Below, in pieces: positions 1-9,600 of a DNA stretch of 64,000 nucleotides (position 1 is its first letter; each line of letters begins with the position of its first letter). Origin of the DNA: Actinernus sp. WN-2022. Its lineage: Eukaryota; Cnidaria; Anthozoa; Actiniaria; Actinernidae. The translations under genes and the position numbers were made by a program. The stretch spans positions 1 through 64,000 of the forward strand of contig JAOWCC010000758.1 in assembly GCA_030867875.1 (NCBI GenBank), written 5' to 3'. The notes under the pieces are model-generated. The model was given only the letters and a program-made list of their open reading frames with translations. It did not search any database and was not told the origin of the DNA.

Positions 1-100
1 TTCAAGAAAGCGGCAAAAACACGAGTAACTGGCTTTTAAAGCTTAAAGGCACACAAGATCTACGCTGTTTCCACAAAAGGAGCCCTAGAACCTAAAACCC

Positions 101-227
101 CCTTTTGTGAAAACATGCTAGATCTTGTGTGCCTTTAGCTTTAAAAGCCAGTAACTCGTGTTTTTGCCGTTTTCTTGAAACGGCAAATGACAGTTGAAGA
201 CTTTAATGGCCTTTCTATCCCATAATT
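101..227 (+). repeat. 5' long inverted-repeat arm of satellite unit
   Basis: This 127-bp arm pairs with 847-974 of the same unit, and equally with the arm ending at 80 just before it. Aligning it to the reverse complement of the partner by eye gives about 13 mismatches and one 1-base gap, or about 89% identity. It starts CCTTTTGTG and ends CATAATT. It contains one copy of a 20-base motif at 138-157 that recurs elsewhere in the unit. Known families with arms this long include foldback-type and long-TIR MITEs; assignment to any superfamily is not possible from these ends. Confidence 0.85.
138..157 (+). repeat. Shared 20-base motif, copy 1
   Basis: The motif reads gctttaaaagccagtaactc. It lies inside the 5' arm, recurs exactly at 653-672, and recurs inverted with one mismatch at 917-936. 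Its first part, with the flanking G in copy 2, forms the palindrome ggctttaaaagcc. Confidence 0.8.
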
Positions 228-269
228 TACTTGTGTGAGATCTATCCCATAATTTCTTTATTTGAGACC
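216..269 (+). repeat. 27-bp tandem duplication inside unit
   Basis: Two adjacent 27-bp copies, 216-242 and 243-269, both begin TATCCCATAATTT and end GAGA followed by TC or CC, with a diverged middle. This is a local duplication inside the monomer, present in every copy. Only the unit with the 15-bp deletion at 24337/24338 loses the start of its first copy. The first copy overlaps the inner end of the 5' arm. Confidence 0.8.
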
Positions 270-354
270 TAGAGGTTATGCTTAGGTTAGAAAAAGGCCA
301 TTTTCTGGTATTGTTACTCAAAATACAGGAAACTTCCATCCATTAAACGCAATC

Positions 355-451
355 TACATGAAGAGAACGTTGTATTGCCGTATAGTGCATCGAAATCCAT
401 TGAAAGCTCGAGAAATGGCGCCACTTTGAAGATATTAGGGTACACAAGTAA
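355..451 (+). repeat. Internal direct subrepeat, copy 1 core
   Basis: This 97-bp segment pairs with 540-634 in direct orientation. The shared core begins at the TTGTATTGCCG motif and runs through GGCGCCACTTTGAA. Differences include GAAAGC versus AAAAGG before TCGAG, three bases near the start and a 2-bp gap near the end. Copy 1 carries the single XhoI site of the unit. Weaker similarity extends upstream of both cores (TTAGGTTA plus A-run, then TTTTC and CTC/CTCC AAA), suggesting an ancient duplication with a period of about 182 bp. Confidence 0.85.
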
Positions 452-539
452 CTTTGAGAGATTAAGGTTAGGTTACAAAAAAACACATTTTCGGATTTTC
501 TACTCCAAATAGGGCAAAACTGGCACGCCAGTCTGAAAG

Positions 540-634
540 TACAGGAAGAGGCCGTTGTATTGCCGTATAGTGCATCGAAATCCATTAAAAGGTCGAGAAA
601 TGGCGCCACTTTGAAATTTAGGTTACACAAGTAA
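540..634 (+). repeat. Internal direct subrepeat, copy 2 core
   Basis: This 95-bp segment is the direct partner of 355-451. The offset between the strongly matching cores (368 and 550) is 182 bp, which is not a multiple of three. It ends at the ACACAAGTAA motif, which is also the end of copy 1. In two neighbouring units (48839 and 49733) one base of this copy is changed to the base found in copy 1. Confidence 0.85.
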
Positions 635-652
635 ATTAATGCGTACTTGTTG

Positions 653-672
653 GCTTTAAAAGCCAGTAACTC
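653..672 (+). repeat. Shared 20-base motif, copy 2 (outside the arms)
   Basis: Exact direct copy of the 138-157 motif, located between subrepeat copy 2 and the C-rich tract. Flanking bases beyond the motif differ from copy 1. It is therefore a short shared block rather than the end of a long duplication. Confidence 0.8.
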
Positions 673-804
673 ACTTTTCAACGTTTTGATCCCAAAAATG
701 CACCTTTTTTCTCAGACCTAGTGGAAAATGTACATCTTTCACTAAGCAAATCGTTGCGCCATACGTCAGGCAAAGTTGGTTTTTCGCGAAATTTTTTGAA
801 CTAC

Positions 805-828
805 TCCTCCCCACCCCACACCACCCTC
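805..828 (+). repeat. C-rich tract (G-rich on minus strand)
   Basis: Short pyrimidine-rich stretch with runs of C separated by single A or AC steps, present in every unit. The minus strand carries runs of 3, 2, 4, 4 and 2 G. It could form a two-layer or imperfect G-quadruplex, but there are only three runs of three or more G, so a canonical three-layer structure is not supported. Two independent length changes fall in this tract: a 3-bp loss near 2608 and a 1-bp gain at 20479. Confidence 0.6.
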
Positions 829-846
829 ATAAAATACCTACAGATC

Positions 847-974
847 AATTATTGGAAAGAAAGGCCAGAAAAGTCGTAAACTGTCATTTGCCCTTTCAAG
901 AAAGCGGCAAAAACACGAGTAACTGGCTTTTAAAGCTTAAAGGCACACAAGATCTACGCTGTTTCCACAAAAGG
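847..974 (-). repeat. 3' long inverted-repeat arm of satellite unit
   Basis: This 128-bp arm starts AATTATTGG and ends CACAAAAGG. It is the inverted partner of 101-227 and, across the 20-base spacer 975-994, of the next unit's arm at 995-1121. The junction between units is therefore a near-perfect long hairpin. The arm carries the unit's only HindIII site. In the unit spanning 52823-54314 this arm is interrupted by the inserted element. Confidence 0.85.
917..936 (-). repeat. Shared 20-base motif, copy 3 (inverted, one mismatch)
   Basis: Inverted copy within the 3' arm; its presence follows from the arm pairing. The TTTAAA core of this copy is the place where the MITE-like element inserted in the unit at 52823-54314. 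Confidence 0.8.
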
Positions 975-994
975 AGCCCTAGAACCTAAAACCC
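975..994. repeat. 20-bp spacer between inverted arms (hairpin loop)
   Basis: The 20 bases between the 3' arm of one unit and the 5' arm of the next contain two CCTA steps and a C-run. No direct duplication suggests an original target site. If single-stranded or transcribed, this would be the loop of the long hairpin. The only length change seen here is loss of one C near 22429. Confidence 0.75.
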
Positions 995-1888
995 CCTTTT
1001 GTGAAAACATGCTAGATCTTGTGTGCCTTTAGCTTTAAAAGCCAGTAACTCGTGTTTTTGCCGTTTTCTTGAAACGGCAAATGACAGTTGAAGACTTTAA
1101 TGGCCTTTCTATCCCATAATTTACTTGTGTGAGATCTATCCCATAATTTCTTTATTTGAGACCTAGAGGTTATGCTTAGGTTAGAAAAAGGCCATTTTCT
1201 GGTATTGTTACTCAAAATACAGGAAACTTCCATCCATTAAACGCAATCTACATGAAGAGAACGTTGTATTGCCGTATAGTGCATCGAAATCCATTGAAAG
1301 CTCGAGAAATGGCGCCACTTTGAAGATATTAGGGTACACAAGTAACTTTGAGAGATTAAGGTTAGGTTACAAAAAAACACATTTTCGGATTTTCTACTCC
1401 AAATAGGGCAAAACTGGCACGCCAGTCTGAAAGTACAGGAAGAGGCCGTTGTATTGCCGTATAGTGCATCGAAATCCATTAAAAGGTCGAGAAATGGCGC
1501 CACTTTGAAATTTAGGTTACACAAGTAAATTAATGCGTACTTGTTGGCTTTAAAAGCCAGTAACTCACTTTTCAACGTTTTGATCCCAAAAATGCACCTT
1601 TTTTCTCAGACCTAGTGGAAAATGTACATCTTTCACTAAGCAAATCGTTGCGCCATACGTCAGGCAAAGTTGGTTTTTCGCGAAATTTTTTGAACTACTC
1701 CTCCCCACCCCACACCACCCTCATAAAATACCTACAGATCAATTATTGGAAAGAAAGGCCAGAAAAGTCGTAAACTGTCATTTGCCCTTTCAAGAAAGCG
1801 GCAAAAACACGAGTAACTGGCTTTTAAAGCTTAAAGGCACACAAGATCTACGCTGTTTCCACAAAAGGAGCCCTAGAACCTAAAACCC

Positions 1889-2779
1889 CCTTTTGTGAAA
1901 ACATGCTAGATCTTGTGTGCCTTTAGCTTTAAAAGCCAGTAACTCGTGTTTTTGCCGTTTTCTTGAAACGGCAAATGACAGTTGAAGACTTTAATGGCCT
2001 TTCTATCCCATAATTTACTTGTGTGAGATCTATCCCATAATTTCTTTATTTGAGACCTAGAGGTTATGCTTAGGTTAGAAAAAGGCCATTTTCTGGTATT
2101 GTTACTCAAAATACAGGAAACTTCCATCCATTAAACGCAATCTACATGAAGAGAACGTTGTATTGCCGTATAGTGCATCGAAATCCATTGAAAGCTCGAG
2201 AAATGGCGCCACTTTGAAGATATTAGGGTACACAAGTAACTTTGAGAGATTAAGGTTAGGTTACAAAAAAACACATTTTCGGATTTTCTACTCCAAATAG
2301 GGCAAAACTGGCACGCCAGTCTGAAAGTACAGGAAGAGGCCGTTGTATTGCCGTATAGTGCATCGAAATCCATTAAAAGGTCGAGAAATGGCGCCACTTT
2401 GAAATTTAGGTTACACAAGTAAATTAATGCGTACTTGTTGGCTTTAAAAGCCAGTAACTCACTTTTCAACGTTTTGATCCCAAAAATGCACCTTTTTTCT
2501 CAGACCTAGTGGAAAATGTACATCTTTCACTAAGCAAATCGTTGCGCCATACGTCAGGCAAAGTTGGTTTTTCGCGAAATTTTTTGAACTACTCCTCCCC
2601 ACCCCACACCCTCATAAAATACCTACAGATCAATTATTGGAAAGAAAGGCCAGAAAAGTCGTAAACTGTCATTTGCCCTTTCAAGAAAGCGGCAAAAACA
2701 CGAGTAACTGGCTTTTAAAGCTTAAAGGCACACAAGATCTACGCTGTTTCCACAAAAGGAGCCCTAGAACCTAAAACCC
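1889..2779. repeat. Length-variant unit (891 bp): 3-bp loss in C-rich tract
   Basis: One ACC triplet of the CACCACCC step is missing at about 2608-2610, consistent with replication slippage in a short repeat. The rest of the unit looks like the consensus. Confidence 0.9.
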
Positions 2780-3674
2780 CCTTTTGTGAAAACATGCTAG
2801 ATCTTGTGTGCCTTTAGCTTTAAAAGCCAGTAACTCGTGTTTTTGCCGTTTTCTTGAAACGGCAAATGGACAGTTGAAGACTTTAATGGCCTTTCTATCC
2901 CATAATTTACTTGTGTGAGATCTATCCCATAATTTCTTTATTTGAGACCTAGAGGTTATGCTTAGGTTAGAAAAAGGCCATTTTCTGGTATTGTTACTCA
3001 AAATACAGGAAACTTCCATCCATTAAACGCAATCTACATGAAGAGAACGTTGTATTGCCGTATAGTGCATCGAAATCCATTGAAAGCTCGAGAAATGGCG
3101 CCACTTTGAAGATATTAGGGTACACAAGTAACTTTGAGAGATTAAGGTTAGGTTACAAAAAAACACATTTTCGGATTTTCTACTCCAAATAGGGCAAAAC
3201 TGGCACGCCAGTCTGAAAGTACAGGAAGAGGCCGTTGTATTGCCGTATAGTGCATCGAAATCCATTAAAAGGTCGAGAAATGGCGCCACTTTGAAATTTA
3301 GGTTACACAAGTAAATTAATGCGTACTTGTTGGCTTTAAAAGCCAGTAACTCACTTTTCAACGTTTTGATCCCAAAAATGCACCTTTTTTCTCAGACCTA
3401 GTGGAAAATGTACATCTTTCACTAAGCAAATCGTTGCGCCATACGTCAGGCAAAGTTGGTTTTTCGCGAAATTTTTTGAACTACTCCTCCCCACCCCACA
3501 CCACCCTCATAAAATACCTACAGATCAATTATTGGAAAGAAAGGCCAGAAAAGTCGTAAACTGTCATTTGCCCTTTCAAGAAAGCGGCAAAAACACGAGT
3601 AACTGGCTTTTAAAGCTTAAAGGCACACAAGATCTACGCTGTTTCCACAAAAGGAGCCCTAGAACCTAAAACCC
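2780..3674. repeat. Length-variant unit (895 bp): 1-bp gain
   Basis: An extra G at 2868/2869 turns AAATGAC into AAATGGAC in the 5' arm. This unit directly follows the 3-bp-loss unit. The insertion lengthens the recurrent minus-strand frame here without apparent meaning, which fits non-coding sequence. Confidence 0.9.
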
Positions 3675-6600
3675 CCTTTTGTGAAAACATGCTAGATCTT
3701 GTGTGCCTTTAGCTTTAAAAGCCAGTAACTCGTGTTTTTGCCGTTTTCTTGAAACGGCAAATGACAGTTGAAGACTTTAATGGCCTTTCTATCCCATAAT
3801 TTACTTGTGTGAGATCTATCCCATAATTTCTTTATTTGAGACCTAGAGGTTATGCTTAGGTTAGAAAAAGGCCATTTTCTGGTATTGTTACTCAAAATAC
3901 AGGAAACTTCCATCCATTAAACGCAATCTACATGAAGAGAACGTTGTATTGCCGTATAGTGCATCGAAATCCATTGAAAGCTCGAGAAATGGCGCCACTT
4001 TGAAGATATTAGGGTACACAAGTAACTTTGAGAGATTAAGGTTAGGTTACAAAAAAACACATTTTCGGATTTTCTACTCCAAATAGGGCAAAACTGGCAC
4101 GCCAGTCTGAAAGTACAGGAAGAGGCCGTTGTATTGCCGTATAGTGCATCGAAATCCATTAAAAGGTCGAGAAATGGCGCCACTTTGAAATTTAGGTTAC
4201 ACAAGTAAATTAATGCGTACTTGTTGGCTTTAAAAGCCAGTAACTCACTTTTCAACGTTTTGATCCCAAAAATGCACCTTTTTTCTCAGACCTAGTGGAA
4301 AATGTACATCTTTCACTAAGCAAATCGTTGCGCCATACGTCAGGCAAAGTTGGTTTTTCGCGAAATTTTTTGAACTACTCCTCCCCACCCCACACCACCC
4401 TCATAAAATACCTACAGATCAATTATTGGAAAGAAAGGCCAGAAAAGTCGTAAACTGTCATTTGCCCTTTCAAGAAAGCGGCAAAAACACGAGTAACTGG
4501 CTTTTAAAGCTTAAAGGCACACAAGATCTACGCTGTTTCCACAAAAGGAGCCCTAGAACCTAAAACCCCCTTTTGTGAAAACATGCTAGATCTTGTGTGC
4601 CTTTAGCTTTAAAAGCCAGTAACTCGTGTTTTTGCCGTTTTCTTGAAACGGCAAATGACAGTTGAAGACTTTAATGGCCTTTCTATCCCATAATTTACTT
4701 GTGTGAGATCTATCCCATAATTTCTTTATTTGAGACCTAGAGGTTATGCTTAGGTTAGAAAAAGGCCATTTTCTGGTATTGTTACTCAAAATACAGGAAA
4801 CTTCCATCCATTAAACGCAATCTACATGAAGAGAACGTTGTATTGCCGTATAGTGCATCGAAATCCATTGAAAGCTCGAGAAATGGCGCCACTTTGAAGA
4901 TATTAGGGTACACAAGTAACTTTGAGAGATTAAGGTTAGGTTACAAAAAAACACATTTTCGGATTTTCTACTCCAAATAGGGCAAAACTGGCACGCCAGT
5001 CTGAAAGTACAGGAAGAGGCCGTTGTATTGCCGTATAGTGCATCGAAATCCATTAAAAGGTCGAGAAATGGCGCCACTTTGAAATTTAGGTTACACAAGT
5101 AAATTAATGCGTACTTGTTGGCTTTAAAAGCCAGTAACTCACTTTTCAACGTTTTGATCCCAAAAATGCACCTTTTTTCTCAGACCTAGTGGAAAATGTA
5201 CATCTTTCACTAAGCAAATCGTTGCGCCATACGTCAGGCAAAGTTGGTTTTTCGCGAAATTTTTTGAACTACTCCTCCCCACCCCACACCACCCTCATAA
5301 AATACCTACAGATCAATTATTGGAAAGAAAGGCCAGAAAAGTCGTAAACTGTCATTTGCCCTTTCAAGAAAGCGGCAAAAACACGAGTAACTGGCTTTTA
5401 AAGCTTAAAGGCACACAAGATCTACGCTGTTTCCACAAAAGGAGCCCTAGAACCTAAAACCCCCTTTTGTGAAAACATGCTAGATCTTGTGTGCCTTTAG
5501 CTTTAAAAGCCAGTAACTCGTGTTTTTGCCGTTTTCTTGAAACGGCAAATGACAGTTGAAGACTTTAATGGCCTTTCTATCCCATAATTTACTTGTGTGA
5601 GATCTATCCCATAATTTCTTTATTTGAGACCTAGAGGTTATGCTTAGGTTAGAAAAAGGCCATTTTCTGGTATTGTTACTCAAAATACAGGAAACTTCCA
5701 TCCATTAAACGCAATCTACATGAAGAGAACGTTGTATTGCCGTATAGTGCATCGAAATCCATTGAAAGCTCGAGAAATGGCGCCACTTTGAAGATATTAG
5801 GGTACACAAGTAACTTTGAGAGATTAAGGTTAGGTTACAAAAAAACACATTTTCGGATTTTCTACTCCAAATAGGGCAAAACTGGCACGCCAGTCTGAAA
5901 GTACAGGAAGAGGCCGTTGTATTGCCGTATAGTGCATCGAAATCCATTAAAAGGTCGAGAAATGGCGCCACTTTGAAATTTAGGTTACACAAGTAAATTA
6001 ATGCGTACTTGTTGGCTTTAAAAGCCAGTAACTCACTTTTCAACGTTTTGATCCCAAAAATGCACCTTTTTTCTCAGACCTAGTGGAAAATGTACATCTT
6101 TCACTAAGCAAATCGTTGCGCCATACGTCAGGCAAAGTTGGTTTTTCGCGAAATTTTTTGAACTACTCCTCCCCACCCCACACCACCCTCATAAAATACC
6201 TACAGATCAATTATTGGAAAGAAAGGCCAGAAAAGTCGTAAACTGTCATTTGCCCTTTCAAGAAAGCGGCAAAAACACGAGTAACTGGCTTTTAAAGCTT
6301 AAAGGCACACAAGATCTACGCTGTTTCCACAAAAGGAGCCCTAGAACCTAAAACCCCCTTTTGTGAAAACATGCTAGATCTTGTGTGCCTTTAGCTTTAA
6401 AAGCCAGTAACTCGTGTTTTTGCCGTTTTCTTGAAACGGCAAATGACAGTTGAAGACTTTAATGGCCTTTCTATCCCATAATTTACTTGTGTGAGATCTA
6501 TCCCATAATTTCTTTATTTGAGACCTAGAGGTTATGCTTAGGTTAGAAAAAGGCCATTTTCTGGTATTGTTACTCAAAATACAGGAAACTTCCATCCATT

Positions 6601-9600
6601 AAACGCAATCTACATGAAGAGAACGTTGTATTGCCGTATAGTGCATCGAAATCCATTGAAAGCTCGAGAAATGGCGCCACTTTGAAGATATTAGGGTACA
6701 CAAGTAACTTTGAGAGATTAAGGTTAGGTTACAAAAAAACACATTTTCGGATTTTCTACTCCAAATAGGGCAAAACTGGCACGCCAGTCTGAAAGTACAG
6801 GAAGAGGCCGTTGTATTGCCGTATAGTGCATCGAAATCCATTAAAAGGTCGAGAAATGGCGCCACTTTGAAATTTAGGTTACACAAGTAAATTAATGCGT
6901 ACTTGTTGGCTTTAAAAGCCAGTAACTCACTTTTCAACGTTTTGATCCCAAAAATGCACCTTTTTTCTCAGACCTAGTGGAAAATGTACATCTTTCACTA
7001 AGCAAATCGTTGCGCCATACGTCAGGCAAAGTTGGTTTTTCGCGAAATTTTTTGAACTACTCCTCCCCACCCCACACCACCCTCATAAAATACCTACAGA
7101 TCAATTATTGGAAAGAAAGGCCAGAAAAGTCGTAAACTGTCATTTGCCCTTTCAAGAAAGCGGCAAAAACACGAGTAACTGGCTTTTAAAGCTTAAAGGC
7201 ACACAAGATCTACGCTGTTTCCACAAAAGGAGCCCTAGAACCTAAAACCCCCTTTTGTGAAAACATGCTAGATCTTGTGTGCCTTTAGCTTTAAAAGCCA
7301 GTAACTCGTGTTTTTGCCGTTTTCTTGAAACGGCAAATGACAGTTGAAGACTTTAATGGCCTTTCTATCCCATAATTTACTTGTGTGAGATCTATCCCAT
7401 AATTTCTTTATTTGAGACCTAGAGGTTATGCTTAGGTTAGAAAAAGGCCATTTTCTGGTATTGTTACTCAAAATACAGGAAACTTCCATCCATTAAACGC
7501 AATCTACATGAAGAGAACGTTGTATTGCCGTATAGTGCATCGAAATCCATTGAAAGCTCGAGAAATGGCGCCACTTTGAAGATATTAGGGTACACAAGTA
7601 ACTTTGAGAGATTAAGGTTAGGTTACAAAAAAACACATTTTCGGATTTTCTACTCCAAATAGGGCAAAACTGGCACGCCAGTCTGAAAGTACAGGAAGAG
7701 GCCGTTGTATTGCCGTATAGTGCATCGAAATCCATTAAAAGGTCGAGAAATGGCGCCACTTTGAAATTTAGGTTACACAAGTAAATTAATGCGTACTTGT
7801 TGGCTTTAAAAGCCAGTAACTCACTTTTCAACGTTTTGATCCCAAAAATGCACCTTTTTTCTCAGACCTAGTGGAAAATGTACATCTTTCACTAAGCAAA
7901 TCGTTGCGCCATACGTCAGGCAAAGTTGGTTTTTCGCGAAATTTTTTGAACTACTCCTCCCCACCCCACACCACCCTCATAAAATACCTACAGATCAATT
8001 ATTGGAAAGAAAGGCCAGAAAAGTCGTAAACTGTCATTTGCCCTTTCAAGAAAGCGGCAAAAACACGAGTAACTGGCTTTTAAAGCTTAAAGGCACACAA
8101 GATCTACGCTGTTTCCACAAAAGGAGCCCTAGAACCTAAAACCCCCTTTTGTGAAAACATGCTAGATCTTGTGTGCCTTTAGCTTTAAAAGCCAGTAACT
8201 CGTGTTTTTGCCGTTTTCTTGAAACGGCAAATGACAGTTGAAGACTTTAATGGCCTTTCTATCCCATAATTTACTTGTGTGAGATCTATCCCATAATTTC
8301 TTTATTTGAGACCTAGAGGTTATGCTTAGGTTAGAAAAAGGCCATTTTCTGGTATTGTTACTCAAAATACAGGAAACTTCCATCCATTAAACGCAATCTA
8401 CATGAAGAGAACGTTGTATTGCCGTATAGTGCATCGAAATCCATTGAAAGCTCGAGAAATGGCGCCACTTTGAAGATATTAGGGTACACAAGTAACTTTG
8501 AGAGATTAAGGTTAGGTTACAAAAAAACACATTTTCGGATTTTCTACTCCAAATAGGGCAAAACTGGCACGCCAGTCTGAAAGTACAGGAAGAGGCCGTT
8601 GTATTGCCGTATAGTGCATCGAAATCCATTAAAAGGTCGAGAAATGGCGCCACTTTGAAATTTAGGTTACACAAGTAAATTAATGCGTACTTGTTGGCTT
8701 TAAAAGCCAGTAACTCACTTTTCAACGTTTTGATCCCAAAAATGCACCTTTTTTCTCAGACCTAGTGGAAAATGTACATCTTTCACTAAGCAAATCGTTG
8801 CGCCATACGTCAGGCAAAGTTGGTTTTTCGCGAAATTTTTTGAACTACTCCTCCCCACCCCACACCACCCTCATAAAATACCTACAGATCAATTATTGGA
8901 AAGAAAGGCCAGAAAAGTCGTAAACTGTCATTTGCCCTTTCAAGAAAGCGGCAAAAACACGAGTAACTGGCTTTTAAAGCTTAAAGGCACACAAGATCTA
9001 CGCTGTTTCCACAAAAGGAGCCCTAGAACCTAAAACCCCCTTTTGTGAAAACATGCTAGATCTTGTGTGCCTTTAGCTTTAAAAGCCAGTAACTCGTGTT
9101 TTTGCCGTTTTCTTGAAACGGCAAATGACAGTTGAAGACTTTAATGGCCTTTCTATCCCATAATTTACTTGTGTGAGATCTATCCCATAATTTCTTTATT
9201 TGAGACCTAGAGGTTATGCTTAGGTTAGAAAAAGGCCATTTTCTGGTATTGTTACTCAAAATACAGGAAACTTCCATCCATTAAACGCAATCTACATGAA
9301 GAGAACGTTGTATTGCCGTATAGTGCATCGAAATCCATTGAAAGCTCGAGAAATGGCGCCACTTTGAAGATATTAGGGTACACAAGTAACTTTGAGAGAT
9401 TAAGGTTAGGTTACAAAAAAACACATTTTCGGATTTTCTACTCCAAATAGGGCAAAACTGGCACGCCAGTCTGAAAGTACAGGAAGAGGCCGTTGTATTG
9501 CCGTATAGTGCATCGAAATCCATTAAAAGGTCGAGAAATGGCGCCACTTTGAAATTTAGGTTACACAAGTAAATTAATGCGTACTTGTTGGCTTTAAAAG

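Larger units (their letters stand above)
101..994. repeat. Representative satellite unit, element-like phase
   Basis: One full unit, phased so that its structure is easiest to read. It holds a 5' arm 101-227, a 27-bp tandem duplication 216-269, direct subrepeat cores 355-451 and 540-634, a C-rich tract 805-828, a 3' arm 847-974 inverted to the 5' arm, and a spacer 975-994. The phase is a choice, since a tandem array has no intrinsic start. In this phase the unit looks like an 874-bp element (101-974) bounded by long terminal inverted repeats plus a 20-bp linker. HindIII (AAGCTT, in the 3' arm) and XhoI (CTCGAG, near 408) each appear once per unit, and BglII (AGATCT) three times. No coding capacity is convincing. 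Derivation from a non-autonomous DNA transposon is an inference from the inverted arms. Confidence 0.85.

Noticed and set aside
118..339. 73-codon minus-strand open frame recurring in nearly every unit
   Set aside because: It crosses the inverted arm and the 27-bp duplication and has no known motif. It tolerates a frameshift (unit at 2780) and a 15-bp deletion (unit at 24230), as expected of non-coding sequence.
343..681. 112-codon minus-strand open frame recurring in nearly every unit
   Set aside because: It spans the duplicated subrepeats, whose 182-bp offset makes it read the same DNA in two different frames. It has no recognisable domain, and its identity among copies is explained by satellite homogeneity rather than protein-level constraint.
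975..994. Telomere-like CCTAAAACCC step in the spacer
   Set aside because: It occurs once per unit and is not tandemly repeated, so it is most likely chance.
101..994. Self-cleaving ribozyme or rolling-circle viral replicon (hairpin plus about 0.9-kb circle size)
   Set aside because: I found no hammerhead core (CTGATGA on either strand), no TAATATTAC-type origin nonanucleotide and no replication protein. Rolling-circle amplification of an excised circle remains possible but unsupported.
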